DNA of 39,606 bases from Cohaesibacter sp. Its GTDB lineage: Bacteria; Pseudomonadota; Alphaproteobacteria; Rhizobiales; Cohaesibacteraceae. The notes under the pieces are model-generated. The model searched no databases, was not told the origin of the DNA, and saw nothing but the letters and a program-made list of their open reading frames with translations. The stretch lies in NCBI GenBank assembly GCA_025800145.1, contig JAOXSH010000116.1, positions 1 to 39,606 on the forward strand, written 5' to 3'. Position numbers and translations under genes: made by a program. Positions 28,928 through 38,329 of this stretch are shown here, piece after piece; the first letter of the stretch is position 1, and each line of letters starts with the position of its first letter.

Positions 28928-29724
28928 TGGCGATCATTCATCCCACAGCTATTGTAGCAGATGGGGCTCAATTGGCGGATGATGTCGAAATTGGGCCTTA
29001 TTCTATTATCGGTGCGAATGTCTCCATTGCTGAAGGGGGAAAGATCCATTCTCATGTCGTGGTTGATGGCAAAACCAAGATTGGTAAGAATGTCGAGATT
29101 TTCCCTTTTGCGGCTGTCGGTCTGGTGCCGCAGGATCTGAAATTTGACGGGGAAGATGTCGGCACCGAGATTGGCGACAATTGCAATATTCGCGAATATG
29201 TCACCATCAATCCCGGTACAAAGGGCGGCGGCTCCATTACTCGTATTGGCAATCATGTTCATATGATGGTCGGTGCGCATATTGCCCATGATTGTGTGGT
29301 CGGCGATCATGTTATTCTGGTCAATCATGCCACATTGGCGGGGCATTGTGTGATTGGTGAACATGCCATCATTGCCGGTATGTCGGCTGTTATTCAGTTC
29401 GCGCGTGTTGGCGAACATGCCTTTGTTGGCGGTATGTCCGGCATTGAAAATGATGTCATCCCATTTGGCTCTGCTCTTGGCAATCGCGCCCATCTGGGCG
29501 GGCTGAATATTGTTGGCCTCAAACGCCGCGGCTTTAGTCGCGATCAAATTCACAATTTGCGTCGTGCTTACCGGATGCTCTTTTCTGATGAAGGCACAAT
29601 GGTCGAACGCGTGGATGATGTGGCGGACATGTTTGCCGATGATGAGAATGTGATGAAAATTGTCAATTTCATACGAGCAGATACCAAAAAAGCCCTATGT
29701 GCACCACGCAGCAATAAGGACTAG
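28927..29724 (+). CDS. lpxA: Acyl-ACP--UDP-N-acetylglucosamine O-acyltransferase
   Basis: First enzyme of lipid A synthesis, transferring a hydroxyacyl chain to UDP-GlcNAc. The 265-residue protein begins with hexapeptide repeats (IHPTAIVADGAQLADDVEIG) that form a left-handed beta-helix. The catalytic histidine is residue 121 in GAHIAHDCVVG, matching His125 of E. coli LpxA. The C-terminal helical domain (RRGFSRDQIHNLRRAYRMLF) is intact. It overlaps fabZ by one base. The 249-base gap to lpxI contains large inverted repeats. Confidence 0.97.
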   Translation: MAIIHPTAIVADGAQLADDVEIGPYSIIGANVSIAEGGKIHSHVVVDGKTKIGKNVEIFPFAAVGLVPQDLKFDGEDVGTEIGDNCNIREYVTINPGTKGGGSITRIGNHVHMMVGAHIAHDCVVGDHVILVNHATLAGHCVIGEHAIIAGMSAVIQFARVGEHAFVGGMSGIENDVIPFGSALGNRAHLGGLNIVGLKRRGFSRDQIHNLRRAYRMLFSDEGTMVERVDDVADMFADDENVMKIVNFIRADTKKALCAPRSNKD

Positions 29725-29858
29725 GATCAGGACCAGTTCATTTGGCCCATTCTGCGAGAGCAGTTTTGCGCAAGGACGAGGAGGAAAATCGCGACAATGT
29801 GGGTCATTTTCAAGATTTTACGACGCAATTTATTGCGTAGAAATACCTCGCCCTTTGG
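29725..29858. other. Gap after lpxA, proximal part
   Basis: No gene is visible. Small symmetries occur, such as GACGCAA with TTGCGTA and a CGAGG/CCTCG pair bracketing the stretch, so this part may belong with the nested inverted repeat that follows it as one intergenic element. No T-run terminator was found for lpxA. Confidence 0.3.
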
Positions 29859-29957
29859 GTTTGTCTTGAAGTATCCATCTATTGAACCAAGACCTTTATG
29901 CCGGGAATCACCCTTATTTTGCTCTTGGTTCTTCTATCTCAAACCTTCAAGACAAAC
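29859..29957. repeat. Nested inverted repeat upstream of lpxI
   Basis: Outer arms GTTTGTCTTGAAG (29859-29871) and CTTCAAGACAAAC (29945-29957) are perfect 13-base complements. Inside them GAACCAAGA (29884-29892) pairs perfectly with TCTTGGTTC (29923-29931). Both pairs are concentric, so the 99 bases can fold into one interrupted hairpin ending 16 bases before the lpxI start. It could be a leader RNA structure or a palindromic repeat element; nothing in the window repeats it. Confidence 0.7.
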
Positions 29958-29973
29958 AGAATAGGCGAAATGA

Positions 29974-30873
29974 ATGAGTCCTGAGCCTAAAGCGATGATT
30001 GCTCGTCTGGATGGGCCTGTTGGCATCATCGCCGGTGGGCAATCTTTGCCTTTGGAAATTGCGCAAAAACTGCGTCACCAAGACAAAGACTATATTTTAT
30101 TCGGTCTGGCTGGTGAGGCAGACAGGGCGATTGAAGTCCATCCCCATTATTGGCTGAAATGGGGCGAAATAGGCCGCATGTTCAAGCTGTTCGAACAGCA
30201 TGGCATTCGCCATCTCCTGTGCATCGGCTCTGTCACCAAACGCCCTGACTTTAAATCCATTCGCCTTGATTTGGGAGCTGTCAAAGCCCTGCCTGAAATT
30301 TTGCGCATCATGTCCAGCGGTGGAGACGAAGGGGTGCTGGGTGGTGTTGCCTCTTTCATGGAAAAACGCGGAATCACATTGCTTAGTGTACCAGACGTGA
30401 CCCCTGAACTGGTGATTGGGGATCAGTTTTCGCTCAATCCATCACTTGCCGAAAAATTGGCTGGTGATATCGATCTTGCCGCAAAAGCTGCGCTGATGGT
30501 GGGGCAGTTGGATGCCGGGCAAGGCGCTGTTGTAGCCGCCGGGCGTATTCTTGCCTTGGAAGGCCCAGAAGGAACCGATCAAATGTTGGCACGGGTTTGT
30601 GAGATCCGCGCACAAAAGCGGGCACGCTGGGCCTTTGGCACGCAAGGGGTGTTATTGAAACGCGCGCGCCCTGGTCAGGATTTGCGCTTCGATATGCCAA
30701 CCATTGGCCCCAAAACCCTGCAAAGCGTAAAGGCAGCAGGCTTGGCCGGGCTGGTTTGTGCCCAAGGTGAAGTGTTATGCGCCGAGCATGAGAAAGTGCA
30801 AAAGATTGCTGAGCGTGAAGGGCTGTTTGTCATTGCCAAATCACTGACGCACTCTTTGGAAGGGAAAAGATGA
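29974..30873 (+). CDS. lpxI: UDP-2,3-diacylglucosamine pyrophosphatase LpxI
   Basis: Hydrolyses UDP-2,3-diacylglucosamine to lipid X and UMP, the step done by LpxH in E. coli; alphaproteobacteria use this unrelated enzyme (LpxI, DUF1009 type). The N-terminal domain starts with VGIIAGGQSLPLEIAQKLR, and the C-terminal domain contains GILALEGPEGTDQ-like GRILALEGPEGTDQML, RARPGQDLRFDMPTIGPKTL and VIAKSLTH near the end. ATG 29974 gives 299 residues; ATG 29995 (eighth codon) is an alternative nearer the usual length. The stop overlaps the lpxB start (ATGA), coupling the two consecutive pathway steps. Confidence 0.94.
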   Translation: MSPEPKAMIARLDGPVGIIAGGQSLPLEIAQKLRHQDKDYILFGLAGEADRAIEVHPHYWLKWGEIGRMFKLFEQHGIRHLLCIGSVTKRPDFKSIRLDLGAVKALPEILRIMSSGGDEGVLGGVASFMEKRGITLLSVPDVTPELVIGDQFSLNPSLAEKLAGDIDLAAKAALMVGQLDAGQGAVVAAGRILALEGPEGTDQMLARVCEIRAQKRARWAFGTQGVLLKRARPGQDLRFDMPTIGPKTLQSVKAAGLAGLVCAQGEVLCAEHEKVQKIAEREGLFVIAKSLTHSLEGKR

Positions 30874-32030
30874 GCGAGATCAAGCCCAAGCCGCTGATTT
30901 ATATTGTGATTGGTGAGGAATCCGGGGATCAGCTTGGCGCGCGCCTTGTTCAAGCCATCAATAAGACCCTTGATGGCAATGTCGAGTTCTGCGGATTGGC
31001 AGGAGAGCGGATGCAGGCGCTCGGCCTGTCCAGCCTCTTTCCCTTGCAGGATATTGCAGTGATGGGCATCGTCAATATCATTCGCCATTATCCCTTTTTG
31101 CGTCGCCGGGGCCTGGAAGTTGTTGCCGATGTTCTGGAAAAAAAGCCGGATCTTCTGGTGATCATCGATAGCCCGGAATTTACCCATGCTGTAGCAAAGC
31201 GGGTGCGCAAACAAAGACCTGATCTTCGCGTTGTCAATTATGTCTCGCCCTCTGTCTGGGCATGGCGTCCGGGGCGGGCCAAAAAGATGGCGCGCTATGT
31301 GGATCATGTTCTGGCCTTGTTGCCGTTCGAGCCGCGGGCGCATAAGGAATTACAGGGGCCGGACTGCACATATGTTGGCCATCCGATGATTGAACGTTTG
31401 GATATTTTACGACCCACGGAAGGGAAAAAGGCACCAATTGATGAGCCGGTTTTGCTGGTTTTGCCGGGCAGTCGCCGCAGCGAGGTAAGCCGTTTGATGG
31501 CAGAATTTGGCGCTGTTGTGGCCAAAGCAAAAGAAAAACATCCGGATTTGCGGGTGGTCTTGCCTGCTGTCTCTCACTTACGGCCCTTGATTGAAGAAGC
31601 CTTGCAAGACTGGTCGATACAGCCTGACATCGTTGAAGGGGAAGAGGCGAAATTTGCCGTTTTCCGTCAGGCCCATGCGGCTTTGGCAGCATCTGGAACC
31701 GTGACCTTGGAGTTGGGGCTGGCCGGTGTTCCTATGGTTGTGGCCTATAAAGTGGATTGGCTGTCAACGCAATTGAGATTTTTGATCAAAGTACCATCGA
31801 TTGTTTTGACCAATCTGATTTTGGGACGCAATGCCATCCCCGAATTTATCAATGAAGATGCCAATGCCGATCAGCTGTGGCAGGCGTTAGAGCCTTTGCT
31901 GGAAGAGAGCGATAAACGCCAAAAACAAGTTGAGGCATTTCGTAATCTCGATGCGATGATGCATTTGCCCAAAGGCACGCCAAGCGAGAAAGCGGCTAGC
32001 ATTTGTTTGCGCTATTTGCCCTGTGAATGA
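30870..32030 (+). CDS. lpxB: Lipid-A-disaccharide synthase
   Basis: Condenses lipid X with UDP-2,3-diacylglucosamine to make the lipid A disaccharide, at the cytoplasmic face of the inner membrane. The 386-residue GT-B type glycosyltransferase shows the family motifs IGEESGDQLGARLVQAI near residue 13, INYVSPSVWAWRPGR-like VNYVSPSVWAWRPGRAKKM, LLVLPGSRRSEVSRLM, and ASGTVTLELGLAGVPMVVAY. It uses the product of LpxI, whose gene overlaps it. No standard terminator follows; a perfect long inverted repeat starts 3 bases after the stop. Confidence 0.97.
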   Translation: MSEIKPKPLIYIVIGEESGDQLGARLVQAINKTLDGNVEFCGLAGERMQALGLSSLFPLQDIAVMGIVNIIRHYPFLRRRGLEVVADVLEKKPDLLVIIDSPEFTHAVAKRVRKQRPDLRVVNYVSPSVWAWRPGRAKKMARYVDHVLALLPFEPRAHKELQGPDCTYVGHPMIERLDILRPTEGKKAPIDEPVLLVLPGSRRSEVSRLMAEFGAVVAKAKEKHPDLRVVLPAVSHLRPLIEEALQDWSIQPDIVEGEEAKFAVFRQAHAALAASGTVTLELGLAGVPMVVAYKVDWLSTQLRFLIKVPSIVLTNLILGRNAIPEFINEDANADQLWQALEPLLEESDKRQKQVEAFRNLDAMMHLPKGTPSEKAASICLRYLPCE

Positions 32031-32033
32031 CTG

Positions 32034-32194
32034 ATACCAACGGCATAAAAGATTGACCCATAGGATGCTTTGAAATGGCTCACTGAGCTGCGTTGTCTGT
32101 CTAGGAAAATGCCCCGGCATTGTCCGTCGAAAGACGCCTTTCCAGTAAACCATTTCAAAGCATCCTATGGGTCAATCTTTTATGCCGTTGGTAT
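32034..32194. repeat. Perfect 45-base inverted repeat element between lpxB and gltA
   Basis: Positions 32034-32078 and 32150-32194 are exact reverse complements over 45 bases, separated by 71 bases. The arms begin ATACCAACGGC and end CCGTTGGTAT. The 71-base centre has its own small structures, AATGCC/GGCATT and CGTC-GAAA-GACG. It contains no gene and lies 3 bases past the lpxB stop and about 65 before the convergent gltA stop. The symmetry and size suggest a MITE-like or palindromic intergenic element; TA at both tips would fit an IS630/Tc1-type target, but that is only inference. Confidence 0.85.
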
Positions 32195-32212
32195 GAACTG
32201 TTATAGGCCAAC

Positions 32213-32240
32213 AAAAAAGGCTCCCATCTGGGAGCCTTTT
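32213..32240 (-). terminator. Intrinsic terminator of gltA
   Basis: GGCTCCC and GGGAGCC pair around ATCT, flanked by A's and T's. On the minus strand the stem is followed by six T's, 19 bases after the gltA stop. The plus-strand side has TTTT, so it may also act on transcripts from lpxB. Confidence 0.92.
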
Positions 32241-32258
32241 CTATGAGGTAAGCAGCGT

Positions 32259-33548
32259 TTAGCGCTTGGCGATATCGATATAATCGCGCTGGGTTGCACC
32301 GGTATAAAGCTGACGTGGGCGACCAATACGCTGGGATGGATCTTCCACCATCTCTTTCCACTGTGCAATCCAGCCAACAGTACGGGCCAGAGCAAACAGC
32401 ACGGTGAACATTTCCGCCGGGAAGCCAAGAGCGCGCAAAGTGATGCCAGAATAGAAATCGATATTTGGATACAGCTTCTTCTCAACGAAATATTCGTCAG
32501 AGAGAGCAATTTTTTCCAATTCAATCGCAACATCCAGTGCAGGATCGTCCTTGATGCCCAGCTCGTTCAGCACTTCATGACAGGTAGTCTGCATGATGCG
32601 GGCGCGTGGGTCATAGTTCTTGTAAACACGGTGGCCAAAGCCCATCAGGCGGAAAGGATCATTCTTGTCTTTGGCTTTGGCAACATATTTATCGACACTG
32701 TCGAGATTGCCAATTTCGTGCAACATGTTGAGTGCAGCTTCATTGGCACCCCCATGAGCAGGGCCCCACAGGCAAGCAATACCAGCGGCAATACAGGCAA
32801 ATGGATTGGCCCCGGAAGAGCCTGCCAGACGCACGGTAGAGGTCGATGCATTTTGCTCGTGATCAGCATGGAGAATGAAAATGCGATCCATGGCACGGGC
32901 CAATACCGGATTGACTTCATATTGTTCGGCCGGAACAGAGAAGCACATATTCAGGAAATTGGCGGAATAATCCAATGAATTGTTTGGATAAACAAAAGGT
33001 TGACCAATGGAATATTTGTAAGCCATGGCAGCGATGGTTGGCATTTTTGCAATCATGCGCAGGGAAGCAACCATGCGCTGGTGCGGATCGGCAATATCGG
33101 TGCTGTCATGATAGAAGGCGGCCAAAGCCCCAACGACACCGACCATGATGGCCATAGGGTGGGCATCACGGCGAAAGCCGGAGAAGAAGCGCGTCATTTG
33201 CTCATGCAGCATAGTGTGGCGTGTGACGCGGGTGTCAAAGTCTGTCTTTTGAGCTGTTGATGGCAGTTCACCATAAAGCAGCAAATAGCAGGTTTCCAGA
33301 AAATCCCCATGCTCTGCCAGTTGCTCAATAGGATAACCACGATAGAGCAGGGTGCCTTCATCACCATCAATATAGGTGATTTTGGATTCGCAAGACGCGG
33401 TGGAGGTAAAACCGGGGTCGTAAGTGAAAGCGCCAGTATTTTTATAGAGTGGCGCGATGTCGATGACATCAGGACCAATGGTTCCGTTTTTGACGGGGAA
33501 ATCCCATTTTTTGTCTCCGAGTGTCAAGGTTGCATTCTGATCGCTCAT
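32259..33548 (-). CDS. gltA: Citrate synthase
   Basis: Condenses oxaloacetate and acetyl-CoA to citrate at the entry of the TCA cycle. The 429-residue protein is the larger type II citrate synthase of Gram-negative bacteria. Catalytic histidines are in [14 protein letters not shown] and [15 protein letters not shown], and the aspartate is in [10 protein letters not shown]. The start [17 protein letters not shown] at 33548 has GGGAG upstream; the frame runs on to 33704 without support. It is convergent with lpxB. A double ACCGGT palindrome lies 68 bases upstream of its start. Confidence 0.97.
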   Translation of the reverse strand: MSDQNATLTLGDKKWDFPVKNGTIGPDVIDIAPLYKNTGAFTYDPGFTSTASCESKITYIDGDEGTLLYRGYPIEQLAEHGDFLETCYLLLYGELPSTAQKTDFDTRVTRHTMLHEQMTRFFSGFRRDAHPMAIMVGVVGALAAFYHDSTDIADPHQRMVASLRMIAKMPTIAAMAYKYSIGQPFVYPNNSLDYSANFLNMCFSVPAEQYEVNPVLARAMDRIFILHADHEQNASTSTVRLAGSSGANPFACIAAGIACLWGPAHGGANEAALNMLHEIGNLDSVDKYVAKAKDKNDPFRLMGFGHRVYKNYDPRARIMQTTCHEVLNELGIKDDPALDVAIELEKIALSDEYFVEKKLYPNIDFYSGITLRALGFPAEMFTVLFALARTVGWIAQWKEMVEDPSQRIGRPRQLYTGATQRDYIDIAKR

Positions 33549-33953
33549 TCGGCCAACTCCCATATCATGAAAACATACGACTGCCTGGCCGGATCTCGAT
33601 TGGACCCTGTTTGAAAACCGGTATGCACTACCGGTTATGCCAGTGCAGAATTTTGGACTGCGCCTTGGGTATCTGATTTTTCGCTGCACTGCAACCTCTT
33701 CCATCTTTCAAGATTAAAAGAAGGCTATGTTTTTGAAGTGAAAATTGAATTTCGCCCCTACAAAAGTATGACGGATTTTTGTTCAAATCAGTCCTTCTAT
33801 ACTCAGTGAGAGAGTGCCGTTGGAGAAGTGATTCTCTGCTTATCGGCAGGATCGTTCGAAATATGCAGAATTTATTGATCAGGTGAGCTGGTCATCAGAG
33901 GCCGTTTGTTTTTCACGGGCGACTGCGACACCCTGTATATTGTGCAGATGTAA
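33549..33953. other. gltA upstream region
   Basis: No gene is visible between gltA and the gltX terminator. The stretch contains the 5' region of gltA (which reads leftward), including the palindrome at 33616-33636. No promoter with confident -35 and -10 boxes was identified. Confidence 0.4.
33616..33636. promoter_or_regulatory. Palindrome upstream of gltA, possible operator
   Basis: AACCGGTA and TACCGGTT are perfect arms around TGCAC. Each arm contains the self-complementary ACCGGT, so two such cores are 13 bases apart, about 70 bases before the gltA start codon. This fits a dimeric regulator site, though a leader hairpin is also possible. Confidence 0.45.
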
Positions 33954-33979
33954 AAAGGCCCGGCATGAGCCGGGCCTTT
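33954..33979 (-). terminator. Intrinsic terminator of gltX
   Basis: AAAGGCCCGGC and GCCGGGCCTTT form a perfect 11-base stem around ATGA; on the minus strand it is followed by a T-run. It lies 15 bases after the gltX stop. Confidence 0.93.
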
Positions 33980-33994
33980 CAAACGATCAGCATT

Positions 33995-35416
33995 TTATGT
34001 GCATTGGTCTTTGAGCCGGGCAATGCTTTCTTCTTTGCCCAGAACAATCAGCACATCAAAAATACCAGGTGAGGTAGCACGACCGGTCAGAGCGGCGCGC
34101 AGAGGCTGCGCAACTTTGCCCAGTTTCAGCTCCTTGTCTTCAGCAAACGCACGAACTGCCGCATCTGTGCTTTCCATCGTCCACTCGTTTAAGCCTTCAA
34201 AAACAGGAATGATGTCGGCCAGCAAAGCACGGGCCTCTTCTGTCAGAAGCTTTGCGGCTTTTTCTTCCAGCGCAAGGGGGCGTGTATCAAAGACGAAGGC
34301 AAGGCCAGCTTTTAAATCCAGCAGGGTTTTGGCGCGTTCCTTGACCCCTGGCATGGCCAGCATGATCTGCTGTTTTTTGCCATCATCAATGTGCGCCAAC
34401 ATGTCGGTGTCATCTTCCAGATGCGGCAGAAGATCGACAAGAGCCGTATAGAGAGCGTCATCATCTGTCGCGCGCATATGCTGGCCATTGAGATTTTCCA
34501 GCTTTTTGAAGTCAAAGCGAGCGGCTGCCTTGCCAATGCCGGATAGATCAAACCATTCGATCATTTGCTTGGTAGAGAAAAATTCATCATCCCCATGGCT
34601 CCAGCCAAGGCGGACCAGATAATTGCGCATGGCTTCTGGCAAATAGCCCATGTCGCGATAAGCTTCCACCCCAAGAGCGCCATGCCGTTTGGACAATTTT
34701 GCGCCATCAGGACCGTGAATGAGTGGAATATGCGCCATGACAGGTATATCCCAACCCATCGCCTGATAGACCAGTGTCTGGCGGGCTGCGTTGGTCAGAT
34801 GATCATCTCCGCGCACAATATGGGTGATATCCATATCATGGTCATCAACAACAACCGCCAGATTATAGGTTGGATTGCCGTCTGAGCGCATGATGATCAT
34901 ATCGTCCAGATCCTTGTTAGGGATCACGACCTTGCCCTGCACCTGATCATGGATTGTGGTCTCCCCATCCAATGGGGCCTTGATGCGGATGGCAGGCTGG
35001 ATACCATCCGGGGCCTCAGACGGATCACGCTCGCGCCAGCGTCCATCATAGCGTGGGGGCTGTTTGTTGGCGCGGGCGGTTTCGCGCATCTCGGTCAGCT
35101 CTTCTGGTGTACAATAGCAGCGATAAGCCTTGCCTTGCGCCAGCAAGTGCTCAACCACTTCGCGGTGGCGTTCTACGCGGGAATATTGGGAAACGGCCTG
35201 GCCATCATAATCCAGCCCCATCCATGTCATGCCAGCCAAGATTGCATCAATGGCGGCATCGGTTGAGCGTTCGCGGTCTGTATCTTCAATTCGCAAGACC
35301 ATCTTGCCGCCATTGGCTTTGGCATAAAGCCAGTTGAACAAAGCGGTCCGGGCTCCACCAATATGTAGAAAGCCAGTTGGGGAGGGGGCAAAGCGTGTAA
35401 CAACCTGTGCGCACAT
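33995..35416 (-). CDS. gltX: Glutamate--tRNA ligase
   Basis: Class I aminoacyl-tRNA synthetase charging tRNA-Glu; in alphaproteobacteria, which often carry two such genes, one copy may charge tRNA-Gln as well. The HIGH-type motif is in [19 protein letters not shown] near residue 17, and the KMSKS-type motif is KLSKRHG near residue 243. The 473-residue length is normal and the helical anticodon-binding region is complete. The ATG at 35416 is preceded by a short divergent region shared with comEC. Its own terminator separates it from gltA. Confidence 0.97.
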   Translation of the reverse strand: MCAQVVTRFAPSPTGFLHIGGARTALFNWLYAKANGGKMVLRIEDTDRERSTDAAIDAILAGMTWMGLDYDGQAVSQYSRVERHREVVEHLLAQGKAYRCYCTPEELTEMRETARANKQPPRYDGRWRERDPSEAPDGIQPAIRIKAPLDGETTIHDQVQGKVVIPNKDLDDMIIMRSDGNPTYNLAVVVDDHDMDITHIVRGDDHLTNAARQTLVYQAMGWDIPVMAHIPLIHGPDGAKLSKRHGALGVEAYRDMGYLPEAMRNYLVRLGWSHGDDEFFSTKQMIEWFDLSGIGKAAARFDFKKLENLNGQHMRATDDDALYTALVDLLPHLEDDTDMLAHIDDGKKQQIMLAMPGVKERAKTLLDLKAGLAFVFDTRPLALEEKAAKLLTEEARALLADIIPVFEGLNEWTMESTDAAVRAFAEDKELKLGKVAQPLRAALTGRATSPGIFDVLIVLGKEESIARLKDQCT

Positions 35417-35553
35417 AATGCTATCAGAAACCTGTCTTTATGGGATAGGGTAGGCAGTGGCGATATTTCTCTGGCAGATGTGTGTCTGTCAGGAACCATT
35501 GCTGTGATTTGATAATGCATCTAGCACAGCTTTACAGGCAGGTGAAAGGCCTC

Positions 35554-38193
35554 ATGCCCGATCAAGCAACGGAAAAAGGTGAAAAAGCGACAGAAAAATT
35601 TTCCGCTCTGTCAGGAAGGGCCAAAGAAGCGCTTTATGCTGGCCATGCGTATGAGCTAAAACCTAGTATTCTACGGCGCTGTCAGTTCTGGCTTGAGCGA
35701 CAATGGCATCATGGTCAGGATCAGTGGCGCCATGATTGTGAATTTAACAGCGCGCTCTTACTCTGGTCTGCCTTTTTATTGGCATTGGGGGCTGCGGCTT
35801 ACAGCATAGTTCCTGATGAGCCGGTTTGGTGGCTCTTGCTGTCTGTCACATTTGCTCTTGGCGTAGGGAGTGTTCGAAAAGCGCAACAAGGTGGACATTT
35901 TTCGTCTCTGCTTTTTCTCTTTTGTTTCTTTTGTGGCATAAATATTGCCAGTTTGCATGGTCAATTTGCAGGAACACCGCTTCTAACTAGTGAGCGCTCT
36001 GCCAAGGTGGTTGGCTATTTGGAGGCGATTGAATATCGCCCCAAAGATCAAAGATGGACCATTGCTGTGGAGACGATTGATGGTCTCAGCCAGCAAACAA
36101 CGCCGAAAAAGCTGTTGCTTATTCGTCGAGCCAAAGGCGCGCGCTTTGACGTTGGGGATCGGATTGAAGCATGGGCACGGCTTATTCCTTTGCAACGGCA
36201 GGCCTTTCCCGGTGCGTTTGACTATGCGCGTTATCTGTGGGCACGGCAGATAGGCGGGCAGGGTTATTTGGGCAAAAATATCCAAACATTACCTGAGCGA
36301 GAGCAAGAGGGGCTGTTTTCGCTTTGGCGGCAGGCTTGGGCAAAGATTGAGATGATCCGACTTGAAAGTGCCTCTTATCTTCTCGATCACATGGACAGGG
36401 AAGCCGGGGCACTTGCCGCAGCTTTAATGGTTGGCAAACGGGATCATTTAAGAAATGCCACAAAGGATGCTTTACGGCTGTCAGGCCTTGCGCATATTCT
36501 TGCCATTTCCGGGCTTCATATGGCGCTGGTGACGCTGACTGTTTTTGGTGGTGTCAGATTTGTGGCCAGCTTTTTTGAACGTCTGGCTTTGCACTTTGAT
36601 ATTAAAAAATTAGCGGCAGCTGCGGCCCTTGTTGTTGCCACATGCTATTTGTTTGTTTCTGGTTTTGGAGTCGCGACCATCAGAGCTTTTGTGATGATGG
36701 CAATCTTTTTGGGCGCAATTTTGGCAGGACGTCCGGCTTTAAGCTTGCATAATGTTGCCTTGGCTCTGATCCTATTGGTCATCATGCAGCCATTCTCGGT
36801 TGTTGAACCGGGACTGCAAATGTCTTTTGCGGCTACAATCATTCTGATTGCTGGCTATCGATATTTAGATAAAAGTGCCGCGTGGCATGATTTCATGGGA
36901 AAGACATATGAAACAGGACATGAGCAACCATCAAAAAGGCATGGGGGGAACAAAGTCTTTAAAAGCGCCAGAATAATGGCGGCATCCGTGTTTCGCTGGT
37001 TTTTGGGCATTGGGCTGACAGCTCTCTTGGCTGGATTGGCGACATTGCCTTTTTCCATCGCTTTTTTCAACCAAATGGCTCCCATGGGATTGCCCGTCAA
37101 TATGCTTGCGATGCCTGTTCTTAGCCTTGCGGTTATGCCATTCGCTCTTGCGGCAATTCTGCTTATCCCCTTTGGCTTGCAACAATGGCCATTCCTTGTC
37201 ATGGAATGGGGTCTTAATCAGATCATTCAGATAGCCCGTTGGGGCGTTGATCTCTCACCTCAGGATGTCTTATTGGCATCTGCGCCCGCGGGCTTTGCCT
37301 TGGTTTGTGCACTTGGATTGGCTTTCCTTGCGTTTCATCCCAATAGATTGGCCTTCTGTGCGCTGTGTGTGCTTGGCATTGGCTATGGTCTCTTTTCCTT
37401 TTTCCAAATCCCGGCCAATATCTGGATTGCTGAAAATGGACGCGCCTTTGCAGTAAGAGACCAAGAAGGGCGTTGGGTTTTTGCGGGTATAAAAGAAAAC
37501 AGTTTTCTTGCTCAGGTCTTATTAAAACGAGAAGCAGATCAACGCGCTTTGCCTGATATGGCGGTCGATTCCACCTTAAAACATCCCCTGCTTCATGACG
37601 CCTATCAAAAAGAAGCCATTCAATGTGATCAGGATTCCTGTTCCGTCACGCTTTTCTCAAAGAGTGGGAAGGGCCGTGATTTTCATGCGGAGCGCAATGG
37701 CTTTTCTATTATATTGGTCAAAAAAGTGAGAGCCTTTGCTATGGCTTGTGCCCGTGCGGATATTTTGGTGACCGCACTTGTCAAGCCGTCCTCTTGTCTT
37801 GGGCCCCTCTTTGTTGCGGACCGCTTTTTGCTGAAACAACAAGGCAGCCATTTTATCTGGTTAGAGGCAGATCAAGAGAAAGAGCAAGCACAACAAGATC
37901 TTTTTGAGAAGAGCAAGACAAGGTCATTGTCTGTGTCCGCCACCAATTCCAGCCCCCACAAGGCGATAGATCTGATGCTGAATATAGCGCCATGTCCATC
38001 GGACAAAGAGGCCAATATAGATTGCTATTTGGGGATGTCTCTCTATTCGTCTGCTCTGGATCCTGTTTCGGGTTGGCTTGATTGGCAGCATCAAGATGAT
38101 CGCAATCTGAGACATTCAAAAGAGATCAAGGCGATTGGAATTTCGAAGATCAAAAGCGCACACCCGCATTCGGATAGAATGTGGCAAAAGTAG
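35554..38193 (+). CDS. comEC: ComEC/Rec2 family competence protein
   Basis: Polytopic inner-membrane protein of the DNA-uptake channel family. Residues about 60-140 contain the first helices and the DUF4131 region (extracellular segment with LTSERSAKVVGYLEAIEYRP). The competence domain occupies about residues 270-600, with the signature RLSGLAHILAISGLHMALVT. The C-terminal 250 residues align in position with the metallo-beta-lactamase-like domain, but the HxHxDH metal motif is absent, a state often seen in alphaproteobacteria. ATG 35554 with GAAAGG upstream gives 880 residues; GTG 35482 or ATG 35515 would lengthen it. It is divergent from gltX. Confidence 0.9.
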   Translation: MPDQATEKGEKATEKFSALSGRAKEALYAGHAYELKPSILRRCQFWLERQWHHGQDQWRHDCEFNSALLLWSAFLLALGAAAYSIVPDEPVWWLLLSVTFALGVGSVRKAQQGGHFSSLLFLFCFFCGINIASLHGQFAGTPLLTSERSAKVVGYLEAIEYRPKDQRWTIAVETIDGLSQQTTPKKLLLIRRAKGARFDVGDRIEAWARLIPLQRQAFPGAFDYARYLWARQIGGQGYLGKNIQTLPEREQEGLFSLWRQAWAKIEMIRLESASYLLDHMDREAGALAAALMVGKRDHLRNATKDALRLSGLAHILAISGLHMALVTLTVFGGVRFVASFFERLALHFDIKKLAAAAALVVATCYLFVSGFGVATIRAFVMMAIFLGAILAGRPALSLHNVALALILLVIMQPFSVVEPGLQMSFAATIILIAGYRYLDKSAAWHDFMGKTYETGHEQPSKRHGGNKVFKSARIMAASVFRWFLGIGLTALLAGLATLPFSIAFFNQMAPMGLPVNMLAMPVLSLAVMPFALAAILLIPFGLQQWPFLVMEWGLNQIIQIARWGVDLSPQDVLLASAPAGFALVCALGLAFLAFHPNRLAFCALCVLGIGYGLFSFFQIPANIWIAENGRAFAVRDQEGRWVFAGIKENSFLAQVLLKREADQRALPDMAVDSTLKHPLLHDAYQKEAIQCDQDSCSVTLFSKSGKGRDFHAERNGFSIILVKKVRAFAMACARADILVTALVKPSSCLGPLFVADRFLLKQQGSHFIWLEADQEKEQAQQDLFEKSKTRSLSVSATNSSPHKAIDLMLNIAPCPSDKEANIDCYLGMSLYSSALDPVSGWLDWQHQDDRNLRHSKEIKAIGISKIKSAHPHSDRMWQK

Positions 38194-38329
38194 CCTACGT
38201 TATGAACGAGCCATATATATTCTATCAGATCTCTATTTTCCAATTGAGTTTATAAGAGCCTGATTTAAAATTAGTTGAACGATATCAAAAGATTAAGACC
38301 TCTATTAACCGGCTTTATGGCTGTATATG
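38194..38329. other. AT-rich junction after comEC
   Basis: This stretch is clearly richer in A and T than its surroundings (runs such as CCATATATATTC) and holds no gene. It separates the conserved chromosome from the element at 38330 and the broken traG-like gene. In many Rhizobiales lexA follows comEC; it is not here. Confidence 0.45.
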
